DNA of 64,000 bases, taken from positions 3,483,501 through 3,547,500 of the forward strand of contig NC_134649.1 in assembly GCF_030463565.1 (NCBI RefSeq), given 5' to 3'. The DNA comes from Pelecanus crispus (Eukaryota; Chordata; Aves; Pelecaniformes; Pelecanidae). Of the stretch, positions 52,336 to 64,000 are shown piece by piece. The position numbers were made by a program, and so were the translations under genes. The notes beneath the pieces were generated by a model, which saw only the letters and a list, made by a program, of their open reading frames with translations, was not told the DNA's origin and ran no database searches. Position 1 is the first letter of the stretch. Each line of letters begins with the position of its first letter.

Positions 52336-54169
52336 GGGAGTGTTTCTGACCATCTGCTGCTCTGTCATTGGTGTTTGTGTTGTAAATGGGACTGAGAGAA
52401 GGACTTCACAGGACTTGTTCGAACCATTAAGCGTAAAATATCATTTTAATTTTCTGATCTCAGTGTAAATAGTGGAAATACTCGGGAGAGTTGGGACTGT
52501 TCTGGTCTGCGGTATCCTGCGCTCATAAATATTGCTGCTGAGCTGTATTTCCACATCCTTTTCAGGGGCTCTCATGGCTATTTGTATTGATTACAGTATA
52601 TCATTCAGTGGCGTGTTGTAAGTTCCTTTTAATGACAGGCAAGACAACTGGAAGCAGAGCCTGTGAAGGGGAAAGTACACGTGATGGAGAAGTGTTTCTC
52701 CCATTGCCTCGAGTCACACTCGTTTCCGTCTGGTTGCAAACGGAGCAGTGCATCCTACTGCAGTGTTGGTGAGCATGAACAGAGACAACTAATAAATTAG
52801 AGCAGCTGTTGTCATCGCCTGCCTTCTTTGCATATTGCCATGGTGGGTGATTTAGGGCTGTTGGGCCAAGCTGACGCTTGGAAGCACAGGCCTCATATAC
52901 CCAAGCAAGGGCAGAGTCAAAGGGCTCTCCCCCTCCTTTCCCTGTAACACGCTCTTCCTCTGTCCTTTGCTGCCGAATTTGCTTGCTGTGCTTGGTGGCA
53001 CGCGACGCGGCTGACCTGCTGGGAAGCAAAATGGACAATGAACCAGGCCATGAAATCCACTGGGGATGGTGCTGGCTCTCATCAGGTGTGAGCCTGTGCC
53101 TCGGAGGTGGATGAGTTTTTGGGTCCTCCCTTAAAGCTGGAAGTGTGTCCATCTTGTTAAGGACAGCCCAAGCAGCCATCCCCGCATTGCAACCTCAGGC
53201 TGCTTATCACAGGGTTAATATTTACCCACTCAGCCAGGGTGGCTTTCCATCCCCGTTTCAACAGCCTTGCAATGTGGAAATAAAATTACAGGTGGTGTCT
53301 TTCTTTGGAAATTACAAAGCGTGGCCCAAGCTTCTGGAGGCCTCTGAAACGAGGGAGGGGCAGGATATGCTCTGTCAGTTTTGATGCTGCGTTTTGCATA
53401 TAAAAGTTTGAGTTGCAAAGGCTGAAGAATTGTCTGGTAGAGAGGATGGGATTTATTTGCTGGGAAGTTTGGTTCCTACTTTCAGACCTGCAGTGGGGAC
53501 ACTGTTTCATTCCTCTGTGCATTGACTTTTTCCAAGGTTTGAAATTGGGTGTGGTGCCTTTTTTTTTTTTCTTTTTTTCTTTTGCCCTCTGTAGGGTGGT
53601 GAGGAATTGACAGGTGAAATATTCACTGTTGGAGCTGAGCGTTATTCAATTTAATGTGTTTCTATTTGTATCTTTGGAATATACAAAGCCACTAACTGAG
53701 GGGAAAAGAGCTACAAAATATACACAGAGTTTTAACTGTAGCCCACAGGTGAAGGACCGTTGTGTATTTTATTTCGTAATATTAGTTTCTAGTTAAGTGA
53801 CTGTTCTCAAAAGGCATAATACTAAAGCATGTATCATATTGCTTACTTTTAGCTTTCTCAGGCATGGAGAGATGAAAGTATATCCTAAAAATATGCTAAA
53901 CTTAAATTGTTCAAGTGCAAAAATAGGTAACATTGTAATAGGAGATCTTGTTTCAGACTTTCCTGTGTTGTTTGCAGATCAAACATGTGTATATGATGCA
54001 TGAAATAAAATCAGGAACTTCTGCTTCGAACAAAAGCAAAATGACTGGGTTTCCTTTCCAACATCAGTGAAAAATGCAGGAAGTAGTTATGTGTTTAAAG
54101 GTTGCCTGTGAAATCATGCAAATCTAAGCCAGACATTTTAGCATGATGTAGTACTTTAAAATGGCAAAT
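52336..54169. other. Intron 1 interior, no gene supported
   Basis: Unique sequence with a T-rich tract at 53561-53581. The - strand reading at 52601-53179 has no domain and is treated as chance. Confidence 0.6.
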
Positions 54170-54640
54170 ATCAGGCTTATTCAGCTCAGACCACTGCTCA
54201 GCAGCAAAATTACAGTCGCCGCGGCAAATGGGCCTTCTAATGTTAACACCAGCAGATAACAAAAATAGCATTTAATAACTTTCATTAGAGTTAGTGTTTC
54301 TAGGGCTTTGGGGCTTTGCTCTTTCAAGTCATTTACATAATTTGCAGGTACAAGCTGCTGTGCCAGACTGTCCATCTGATTCTCTCTCTGATCAGAGCAT
54401 ATTAATGCACTTGTTTGATGGTCTGTTACCAATAATTACCTTGGATTGCATTAGGAGCATTTCCAACATTGCAGCTGGTCTGTATTTTCCACTAAGTGTA
54501 TTTCAGGGCCCAATTACAGGACTCTGATGTGTTATTGTTCCAGTGCGCTTGTTCAAGCTTGTAATTTTAATATGCCTCTACACTGTAAATTTATGAATGC
54601 AAACCCAAGGCTCTGTCCTGAGTTTCCCCTGCATCCTGTG
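54170..54640. promoter_or_regulatory. Enhancer-like element candidate, strongest in intron 1
   Basis: About 470 nt of unique AT-leaning sequence dense in transcription-factor-like words: CTAATGTTAAC, CATTTAATAAC, TTCATTAGAG, ATTAATGCAC, a TAATTA core at 54433-54438, CCCAATTACAGG, TTGTAATTTTAATATG and ATGAATGCAAAC (octamer-like). No frame is coding and no repeat is recognised. The texture matches that of deeply conserved developmental enhancers, but alignment is needed. Confidence 0.4.
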
Positions 54641-57600
54641 CTTGCAGCAGCTTCTGCAGAGATTGTCTCAGCTGCTCCTCATTGGCTTTTTAAGAAGGCA
54701 AAGGTGACGGCTAGAAGATGGAGGCTTCCTCAGAGATGTTTGTAGAGCAAAGCCTGAAGTTCAGTGTGCTGTGTGCTTGGCGTGGAGCAGGTGGGAAAGG
54801 GACAGAAACAGCTCAGCCCTCCCTGGGTCGGGCAGCATGGGGGATTGTGAAGAGGTTTGCAGTGATTTTAGTGTTTAAGTCACTTTGGCACTTTAAATAA
54901 GCATCCTTCAATGCAAGGGAGGCTGGTGCTGTACACAGGGAAAGCTCTCCCTGTTCTGCACTCAGTAGTGTGAGACACACTGGGGAGAAGACCTGAAAAA
55001 GGCCGAGTTTAACAAGTCTAGATTTTGGCCTGCTCTAGACTTCAGTTGCTGTTTCAGAAGCCTTTCTGGGGTCAGAGAGGAGAAAATACAAAGGCTTAAC
55101 CTTCGTGAAGGAGTCAAGCACTTCACCGTTATGATTGCAATTGACAATTCAACATGATGAATAAATTATTACTGCTATTGATTGTTTCATCTTGCTGGAC
55201 CATTTGTTTGCAGGGGATACATCAGAATAACACACATCTCGATGAAACGGAACTCAATCCTGAGAGCTGGTTTTGTGTTTATCCCCATCTGGTAGGCATC
55301 ATCTACAGATACAGATAAGATGCTTGGGCAAACCTGGTGCTTGTACAGAAGCATGAGAGCATTTAGTCCTGCCTAGAAATCAGTTGATACTTTACCAAGT
55401 TGGAGTCTCCAGGGTTACATCAACCATGGGTTGGTGGCTGAAATGAGCAGCTGCAGTTGGTTTTAGCATTAGGAGTGTCAGAAGTGTCTTTAAAACTACT
55501 TAGATGGAGACCTTTTCAGCTGTTTTATTTCCTTGATGCCTGGTATGTTATGTTTATACACAAAGATATTAATTTACCCAAGGCTTTGGCAGCCTTTGCT
55601 TTTATCTAAGTAAGTCTAGTCATTAACCTATTAACCTTAATTACAGCTTTAGATAATATCAAGCTTTTCAGGTGTGGCCTGTAAACAGTGATGTGGCAGT
55701 GCATGTGTTTTAGAGAATGATTCTTTCATGCCATCCCTTCTGCTCTCGTTTTTAACTGGGGGTTTGAACAGAACAAAGAAAAGAGGCTCTTGTCCAGCAT
55801 CATTCTTCAGGGAGAGTTGAATTTGGAGCATGCTACAATAAATCAATAAATTATGATTAATTTAACTTTTAAATGGAAGGGCTTTGTATATATATAAAAA
55901 TATAATAATGGACCACCATGAAATGAATGGGTTGGATCGATGTCCCAAAGCCACAAAGCCTCATAAAGATTTGTTAGATGCAAAGATCTTTATAATTAAA
56001 TGAAGCAGAGCTGTAGGAAGAGGGTGTTTTTGTGTTGGCAGCATAGTCCCTCGACTGGTCTTGTAGCAGTAATGGGGCTCCCTTTTGACTTTTCCAGGGA
56101 TGCAGCGCTCACCTGCTTGGACAGACGCAGTTGGGAGGGCTCAAGTACGTTTGCTCCATGTGATGCTTTGCTCAGAAGGGTGTCTGGACCATGACACTCC
56201 TAAAGCTTTAGAGCAATGCATATCACTCTGTGAGAGCGTATTACAAAGTATTTCCATCTAAAATGCAGTTCTGGAGCTGTCTGTAGCTGTTGAGACTGGC
56301 CTAGGCTATGGGATGGCCCAGCCTGTGCGCAGCAGTCCGCTCCAGGGCATTTCCACTGGACTGTGTGTGGATGGAGCAGAGCTTGCCCTGCCAGTGCTCG
56401 TCCTGGGTCCTGATGTGTACCGGGACACGAGGGGCCCTACTGCGCTCCCAAGCCCAAGCTGGGGACTGACCATGATGCTGTGCACTCCTTTCCTGCGGCG
56501 AGGGGATCACTCCCGGCATGGCATCGTACCCTACCCCTTGATGCAGGGACGATGTGACTGTCTCGGAGTGCATTTTCCTGCTGCACGCAGTGCTGGACCG
56601 GCACCCAGCTGCTCATGAAAGGCTGGGATCTGCGTAGTGACAGGGGATGATCTGAGAGTCCCTTGCTGCCAGCTGGGTAAATATTCCTGCAGCAGTGGGA
56701 GACACTGCATTATTAAATAAACCATCTAGCTTGCTTATATGCAGAATTAGCATAAGGTCTGCTTCCCACTGGCGAGCGCTGCTCAGTACTGGAACCGCTC
56801 TGCTATGTGTGGATATCAAGTGTTAATAAAATGGTCTTTCCAGCAGCCCTGGAGATAGTTTTAGGAGCCTTCTATTTCAGAGAGACTAAATGGAGGCTGA
56901 AGGTGTAACTTTCTTATTCTTAGCTTGTTCGTGTTGCCATTACAAGGTGGAAAGTTCCAGTAACATCTGGTAACTGGGAAGGGAATGTAGGGATCTTGAC
57001 CCCTCCATCTCACAGGCCTCGTTATGATTGAGTGGAGGAATGTTTTCTGTTTTATTGTGCCATGGGGAGGCTGAAGACCTGATGCACAAGGGTGCAGCTC
57101 TTCTTTCAGCCTGCTGTTCTGTAGAAATCATGGCAGTCAGGTGCTCCGACCCCAGAGCTCCTCTGGTTCTGCTTTCAGTGCTGATGTTGCTGAGCACCCA
57201 GAATGCAGGCTTTGTCAGAGACCTCCATCCAGATTTCTTTCTGGGTCACCACTTGCCAAGTGCAGTTGCCCTAAAAACAGGCTGAAACCAAGCTATTGAC
57301 TTTTAATTGTCAATGCATAAAGTTTCCAAGAAGAAAGAGGGCTTTGTGGTGATTTAATGGGGACACACTGAAGTATAGTCGCTCTTTGAATTAGACAATG
57401 AGAATGTAAAGATTTTCTATGGCTCTAAGAGTGTCTGAAGAGCATCAGCAGAAGGTTACATTGAGCAGAACAATGGCACAGTAGTTGGCTTGCTGAGAGG
57501 TAGGAAAACCCTTTGGAAGTAGTAACTCAAGTTTTTCTTCAGTGCTGTTCACTCCCTATTAAATGAGATTAATTGTGCTGTTGAGTTCCACGAGTTCAGC

Positions 57601-60600
57601 ATCCAAAATAAATACATAAATTAAGACAGGCGACAGTGCAGAGGCTCAACTGCAGTTTGAATTCCTGCCACCTCCTGTGGGATGTGGAGGGGAGAAAGAA
57701 GCCCTTTCCTCTTACCGCCTGATATCCCGCAGAACACACACGATGACCGAGCGTTCTGCTTGCCTCATCTGAGCCGCCTTCCTTGCTCCCGGGAAGGTTT
57801 TCTTTGGCTGGGGCTCTGCAAGGTGCACAAGCCAGTTCCAAAGTGCCAGATGTGTGTGGAATAGGAAACGCGCTGGCCAGGCTCCAGGCTGTGGGACCTG
57901 CAGCACAACAGCGGCTCCCCAGGAAAATCTCCAGCTGCCAAGAACTAGAAGTGATGTCAGCTCTGGAAGTGTGTCAGATTAGAAACCCTTGTACTTTGCT
58001 CTCTGTGAAGTATTAATCTCCCAAGGCCTGGGCTGTAACAGGTCCTGTCTGGCTCAGTGCAACTTTATTTCTTTCGGGCTGGAAGTGTTTAAGGGTTTTT
58101 GCGTAAGGGCACTGGAAGCTGTCGGTGGTTTAGCTGCTTTGAATTGGGTCCTGTCCTTGGGTTGATCCTGGGGCCTCACTCAGCTGTGCTAAAGATGGGC
58201 CTCCCCTGCCTTCAAGTGAAGGTCTAAGCCTTGTAATTGCTGGGCTGGGTGTTTGTAGGAATGGGCTGGGGTTTGTAGGAATGATTGTGCCTCGGGATCT
58301 CGTATGTGCCTAAATCTCTCTGTCTCCCCCGAGCTGAATCAGCTTGTCGAAGAGAAGATACTGCATCTCCCTCAAATGCTACCTTTCTGTCTGCCTTTAG
58401 GACAGCCCCTTTGGGTGGTGACTTGGTTGGTGACAAGGTTGTGGCCGTGATGGGGAGCTGTTGGGGCTCCCCACGACAGCCGGAGAAGAGCCTGAGCTGT
58501 GCTGTGTAGCTGGGGTGGGTTTATCTGCTGAGTTTATGGTAGTGCTGCATTTGGAGCTGGGACATACGCGTTCGTCTGAACCGGCGTGGCAGAGCTGTGT
58601 GTCCACGTGGTGATGTGCCATTCGGGAGCTGGCAGTGAGCTTACTCATGGACCTTACTCAGGGGTTGTGGATCAACTGATTCTAGCTGTGCTAGGTGCTG
58701 TACAAAAGAAAAAAGGAAGCACAGATACGCCAGTGCACAGAAATGCATCCTTTTGGTTTATGCCTCTATGTTTTGTTTTTAAAGTAATTACTAAAACACA
58801 ACTCATCCTCCTCCGAACAAAGCCATTTGTCTCCTGTTGAACAGTAACCTTTTATTTGCTTGTGCTGTGTAACAGAGCTCAAGGACATGTTTACTGCTGA
58901 TAGCCAAAATTTCACCAGAACAAGCATCTCCCTTGTCTAGCTCTTTCCTCCTCGATTTAAGTGGTTAAATCCCAGGGAAGGGAAATAACCCTGTGTACAA
59001 GGAGACAAGCGGGGTTTTGTGCTGTTCTCAGCCGTGGAGTGCAAGTTCCCAACACATCTATGGGCTTGGAGTATTGCGGGTCTTGGATGTGGAAACTCTG
59101 CTCTGAGGGCCTTGCCTCTGACCAAGTAATTGCGTTGTCAGGAATCTGTCAAACCTCGCTGTGTTGCTAGCTCACACTTCACCTGGTCACCTGTAGTTTT
59201 GAAATTGCAAACCCAAGTGAATTCATTTTTTCCCCTTTGCTCAGTGGTAAGTTGCGCTATTCCTGCCTCCATCTGATGTCAGGGAGAGGAGATGATAGGA
59301 GTGGTTTTGGCTGTACGTCGAGATACGCGATTTGGGAAGGGAGACGTTGGCTGGTTTAAAGTGGATTTTCAGGTACCCGCTTTGGATCTGGAATCAAGTG
59401 GGCTGCTGGCAGGGGCTGTGCTCCCATGGAGGGCAGAGGACAGCTTTGTGCCTTGAAGATTTTACAATCTTTGTTCATCCAAAACGCCCTGGTTTTTATG
59501 CCACTCAGCAGGAGACTTTTTAATTTACTTCACTGGGCCTGGACACTGGAGGTGGATGGCTGATGGATGTGAGGAAATAGATGGGAGAAAAAGAACATTT
59601 TTCTCCTGGGCTGTTTTTGTGCATAATGTAGCCTAGGGCTTAGCAACACAGGAGAGGGTAAGATACTGCTGCAGAGCCTGGGTCAGAAAATATAATTTTC
59701 ATGGGAATTAAATGCTTTTAACTTGCTGCATCAAAGACCCTCCATTTCAAGGCATGCTCTACATTTGAATACATCTGCATTCCCCCAGAACTCTATGTAT
59801 AGGAATCCACATCTATGTGGTATGTATCTATCTGTAAGTGTGTATTTGCTCATACATTTATAATCTCAAAGCTGCTATGGTCCGCCTTGGAATAGCTCAG
59901 CAGTTTGCTGGGCTTAGTGGAGTTTAGTATGAACTCTGCTGGTTACCTGGGACTGGACTGGCCCAGACTACACTGTTCCTCTCTCCTTGCAACCCACCAC
60001 TCTGCTTTTGGCCCCTTTTCCCTCAGAGAAGTATTTTGAGATGTTCTCAGTTGTGTTGGGTTGCTTCTGGGTAGTTGGTAGACAGGTGGGTTTGTGTGCT
60101 GTGATGTAAAAGCCTGCTTTGAATGTACGTGTGATGTTGCACACTGTAGGGCAACGCTGTACAGGGCTCCCTGGCCTCAATTTAGAGATCTGTGAGCTGA
60201 AAGCTTCCAGTTCTGCTGGGCTTTGATGCTTGAAGATACATCCAGGAGAAGCCAAAGGCAAAAAGCTCTCCAGCTCCAAAGCGCAGATCTGTAGGTGAGA
60301 CACCTGCCTTGAACTGATATGTGGAAAAACCTTCTGGCTTCTGACTCAGAAACCCACCTCCGTGTGATTATCGATGTCTGTTGGAGTAGCTGTATTTGCT
60401 GCGTGAGGCAAGCGGCTGTTCTGGGTAGTCTTCACTACATCCATTACAGCATGACCTCCGGCAGGTAGGAGGGTGAAGGTGAGCAGGAGGCTGCGCGAGT
60501 GCGTGGCTGTGTGTTTAAAAAGGGTCGTATCCATTTCTGTCACTACACGGTGAAGAATGGAGGTTGGAAATAGTCGGCGGCTTCTGTAAGCACTTAACAT

Positions 60601-61704
60601 TCCTGATTTCATTTGTCTTTGATCTCACTTGGAGTAATTTTACTCTCTTCTGATCCTTTCCCTTGAAGGGGCTTTTATCTCATTGTCAGGCTTGCTAATT
60701 TAGCGCGGTGTTTTGAACCAGACCTCCTCCTACGTTTCCAGAGCCTGGAAGGTATTTTTTTCTTAATCAGGGAGTGTTTATACAGTTCTTTGAACATCTT
60801 AGGACAAGAGTCATAGTGGGCCTTTTTGCAATGCCAAGCGCAGGTCCTGGGCTCTGGCTGCTCCAATCTCTGCAGGTGTAAAGGGCCTGTCCCCCCAAAT
60901 TTGCAGTATTTTGGGCCTAAAGGGGGAGGAAAGAGGGCTGGATGATTCAGGGCAGGTCTCTGCTTACCTACTAGAGCAGCCTGGTGTCAGTTGAGGAGTT
61001 CATTTGCCCAGCTGGAAGCCTCCCCAGGCTGTGTTAAGTGACAGACAGCGATGGGTTCTCACATGTGTTTGGCCTTGTCATGGTCTTCTGCCAGGTGCTC
61101 AGTTTGAGCCCTGAGGGTTGTGAGTACATGTGGGTTTTTATTTGGCTTTTTGGTCTAGAAACATTTTTGATGCTCCTGAAATAAAGGGCAGTGGTTTGAG
61201 CACGGTCATGAGCTCTCACCGTCACGTGGAGCCTGCATTGCTTGGCGATGCAGTAGACACTTGCAAGTAGAAACATACTGATACCTTGGAGGTTGGTTGC
61301 TTGTGAATGGTTTCTGCTGTTACTGGGTAGATTATGCGGTTGGAACAGGTTTCCAGGAAAGGAGTGACTATTGCTCTTTAAAGATGTGCAGTCATGTGTT
61401 TATTGGTGTGAAGGCACGAAAGAAGGCAACCTCCTCCTGTCAAAATCCAGCGAGATGGTATTGTCATGACCAGCTCAGCAAGCACACCAAATATTGATGA
61501 TAGAAACAGACCACTCCGGTTGCTCGTGGAGGAGGATCCTGCGCTCCTGGTGTTAGTGTGTTCCTCGGTGAGCATGCTTCTGGGTTGTGGCCTGTGAAGT
61601 CCAGTTTCAAATGCATTTCCTTCCAATGGTCGTTTTTCCTCTCGTGGTATACCAGAGAGAGACCTGAGCCAGGCTGTCAGGCTTGGCATGTGTGAGCTCT
61701 GCAG
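54641..61704. other. Intron 1 interior, no gene supported
   Basis: Mostly unique sequence. An AT-rich patch lies at 55830-55910 and an imperfect 21/20-nt tandem duplication at 58243-58283 (gggctggGTtttgtaggaat type). No exon, RNA gene or mobile element is recognised. Confidence 0.6.
58243..58283. repeat. Short tandem duplication, 21 and 20 nt
   Basis: Two head-to-tail copies of a gggctggg-tttgtaggaat unit differing by one deleted base. Confidence 0.85.
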
Positions 61705-62000
61705 TAGAATCATAGAATCGTTGAGGTTGGAAAAGACCTTTAAGATCATCCAGTCCAATTCATTAACCTAACACTACCAAGTCCACCACTAAACAAATTT
61801 AAGGGTAGAGTAAGAATTTCATGTTTCCTGGCTTGGTGGCTGGATTATTTATAATGAAAGTAAAAACTAGTAATCATTAAGGTTGGAAAGGATCTCTAAG
61901 ATCATCAGTCCAACCATCAACCCAACACCCCCATGCCCACTAAACCATGTCCCAGAGTGCCACGTCTGCCCATTTTTTGAATACTTCCAGGGATGGTGTG
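61705..62000 (-). mobile_element. CR1 LINE 3' end, composite two-head copy (C)
   Basis: Same structure as the copy at 24506: first head (agaatcatagaatcgttgag, ggttggaaaagaccttt), spacer (aagggtagagtaagaatttc ... tggctggattattt), then a second head from about 61872 (aatcattaaggttggaaagg) extending to ttccagggatggtg. It is on the - strand and reaches further 5' than the others. Confidence 0.9.
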
Positions 62001-64000
62001 TTCATTCCAGCACTGAGTTTTGTAACTGGCCGTTTTTTCTCTAACATACCAACCAGAAGCTTGAATCCACGTAGGTTATGACTTTGGGGAAAAGAGCTGG
62101 GTGATATTTAGGGGTATAGCAACATGATCACATGTTTTTAAAAAGCAAATACTACTTCTGCTGTGGTGCAAAGTATGGAGCTGTCTGTACTTACTCTGCT
62201 GCAAGCAGGTTGAGTTAATTTTTAAGGGATTGAAGTTTGAGAGGCTGATAATCGCTTCTTCCCGACCTGTGCTGGCGTGGGAAGCTGCACTGCAGATCTC
62301 TGCTCTATTCCTGGCTGCCTGAGCCAGCCAGCTGTCCCCTTGCGCTTCACCTTTTGAAGAGGAGGAATATTTTCAGCAAAATGCCATTTAAATTGCTGTC
62401 TGAAGAAAAGAGAAAATAGGACAGAGATATGGGCTGTTTCCCTGGGTGATGAACAGGAGCGCCTGGCATGGAGCAGGAGCCCGTGGAGAGCCTGGAGGCA
62501 GGAGGCCTGCCCGTGTGCGCGGTGGCAGGGGGCATGTGGGGTGCCTGGCATGCAGAGCCAGCTGATTCCCCATTGCTGTGCCCACCCAGCCCTGCTGCGG
62601 TACGGGAGGGTCAGTGTTGAAGGAGGGTAAGAGTAGGCACAGGCAGCGTTGGTGCCCGTCATGCTGGTGCTGCAGAAGAGTTGTCCAAGGCATGTTGATG
62701 TGTCGCTGCCGGCAGTGACGTGTAAAGGAGGAGTCGAGGGGAAGGATGCAAAGAGAAAGCCCGAGCCATTGGTTGAGGGTCGTGACCTGCGTTAATTCCT
62801 TGTCTCCTCAGTTCTACTTGTGCTTCTAAAGACAAAAAATTTAAGGAAAGGCAGAGGATTAAGACTTTAGCCAACAAAGTTTCAACATCTTTTGAACTAA
62901 GCTTTGCATCACATGCCTCAGCCTTTGCCTTAGCAGCCCTACCTCCCTGGAGGTGGTGTATACACACAGGCTACGCCCCGTGTGACGTGCTGCCAGGAGC
63001 AGCTGCTCCGAGGAGATCCCTTCAGGGAAGTGTCTGGATTGCTGCTCCTCCATGGATGGGGGCTCTCACGACAGTGTTGAGGCTCCGAGTGTGCCTCCTG
63101 TCCTTGGCTCAGCTGAGTTTTCCACAGCCGCAGACTGTTAACCCTCTCCTGTGTTCGGCCATGTCACCTTCTGCACATGTGTTTGCCGGTAACTTGCTCT
63201 CTGCTTTTTTCTCCCTATTTCATACAGTTTTTTCATACCAGCTGTCTTGGATGGAAGGCTTCCAGTGGAAGTGTTTTTCCAGAGCATTTGGGGCAGCCTT
63301 TCAGCTTCCTGTTCGTCTACTTCTAGTGAATGAGTTTTGTAGTTTGCTGTGATCCTCAAAGGACTAATCTTCCCCAGGAGACATGAACGGGCAGAATTGC
63401 CCTTATGGGAGGGCGTTTGGTGACAGTCCCTGAGTAGTGGCATTCCTCAGTTTGTTCCTTGGCCTGAGGGGGCCGGGCAGCAAGGAACCTGCCAGGGCTG
63501 TGCTGGCTGACAAATCCAGAAATTACATTGCAGTGTGTGCACGTTGGGAGCTCGATGATGTCTGCTGCTTCTCCCTGTGCCTTCTTCCCGCAGAGTGAGA
63601 GTTAGCAGCACAGTGGAAGCATCCGTGCAGGAAAACCCGAAATCCAGGGACTTGCAGGCAACTCTGTGTTGGCAGTAGCTGCCCCTTTGTCATGGAGTAC
63701 AGCGCCTGGCTGTTGTGCTGGCTGCGTAGCATGGTGTGAAATGGGCCTCTCTGCATCCTGCCCGGTTTTGGCTTTGGGGCTGGGAAATTGTCCATCTAAA
63801 ATGTCCTAGTGAAGGTGACAGTGCTCGGGATGGGGTCTGTTCTGTGCTGTAACGATGGCAATCCCCAGGCAGCAGACGGGTAGGATTCTTGTGTAGCCTT
63901 CTCATCACTGAAGGGACGTAGCTGGCCAACATCAAGTTCTCGGCGGTCATTCTGCAAACCAGCAGTGACGGCAAACCTGACGAGTTCCCATCCCCACAGG
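62001..64000. other. Intron 1 interior to window end, possible acceptor at the last bases
   Basis: Unique, moderately GC-rich sequence. Open frames such as 62222-62662 (-) and 62987-63352 (+) show no domain. The window ends ttcccatccccacag|g, which has the form of a splice acceptor with a moderate pyrimidine tract, so the next exon might start at base 64000. This cannot be tested here. Confidence 0.5.

Larger units (their letters stand above)
30508..64000 (+). other. IGDCC4: First intron of the signal-peptide gene (at least 33.5 kb, incomplete)
   Basis: Begins with donor gtgggt at 30508. I looked by eye for an Ig-type exon (a VxLxC strand, a Trp strand and a YxC strand with good splice sites) and found none before base 64000. 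ORFs inside are short and domain-free. Known content: the CpG-island tail to about 31.45 kb, a C-rich minisatellite, enhancer-like stretches at 40.0, 52.1 and 54.2 kb, T-rich simple DNA near 51.3 and 51.6 kb, and one CR1 copy at 61.7 kb. The assignment fails if the exon at 30402 is not real. Confidence 0.55.

Noticed and set aside
52420..52440. TTCGAACC word resembling a tRNA T-loop
   Set aside because: No A box or cloverleaf pairing in the flanks.

Overview
This is a piece of vertebrate nuclear DNA, almost certainly from a bird. Coding sequence is sparse, in short exons with GT-AG introns. The only interspersed repeats I can recognise with confidence are CR1 LINE 3' ends, the dominant avian repeat; other sauropsids also carry CR1. 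No bacterial, viral or CRISPR-like architecture is visible.

Layout: (1) 1-8.7 kb is the 3' end of DPP8 on the + strand. Four coding exons (376-528, 2623-2765, 3506-3617, 4220-4342) encode the last 176 residues of the dipeptidyl peptidase 8 hydrolase domain, with the whole Ser-Asp-His triad intact. A long AT-rich 3' UTR follows, with candidate poly(A) signals at 4570, 8345 and 8698. (2) 8.75-15.5 kb is GC- and CpG-rich intergenic DNA without a credible gene. (3) 15.5-29.7 kb is mostly AT-richer intergenic DNA. It has several homeodomain-motif-dense stretches that look like conserved enhancers, a possible ancient CR1/L3 relic, and two CR1 copies. (4) 29.7-31.5 kb is a strong CpG island. It holds a perfect four-run G-quadruplex motif, a YY1-type motif, a 12-codon upstream ORF that stops directly against the next ATG, and a first coding exon (30402-30507) for a signal peptide ending in a phase-1 donor. 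From the DPP8 neighbourhood in other vertebrates this is most likely IGDCC4, but the exon alone cannot prove it. (5) 30.5-64 kb is then the first intron of that gene, at least 33.5 kb long. It has further enhancer-like stretches, simple repeats and a third CR1 copy. The last bases of the window read like a splice acceptor.

The two genes are arranged tail-to-head on the same strand. DPP8 is a cytosolic/nuclear post-proline protease, while the second product is secreted or membrane-bound, so no functional coupling is implied. The enhancer-like elements between and beyond them would more naturally serve the developmental Ig-superfamily gene than the housekeeping protease. The most unusual features are the promoter/leader of the second gene, a composite CR1 with two tandem 3' heads present at two loci and 5'-truncated at a third, and a poly(A) signal in the last DPP8 intron that could make a catalytically dead isoform.
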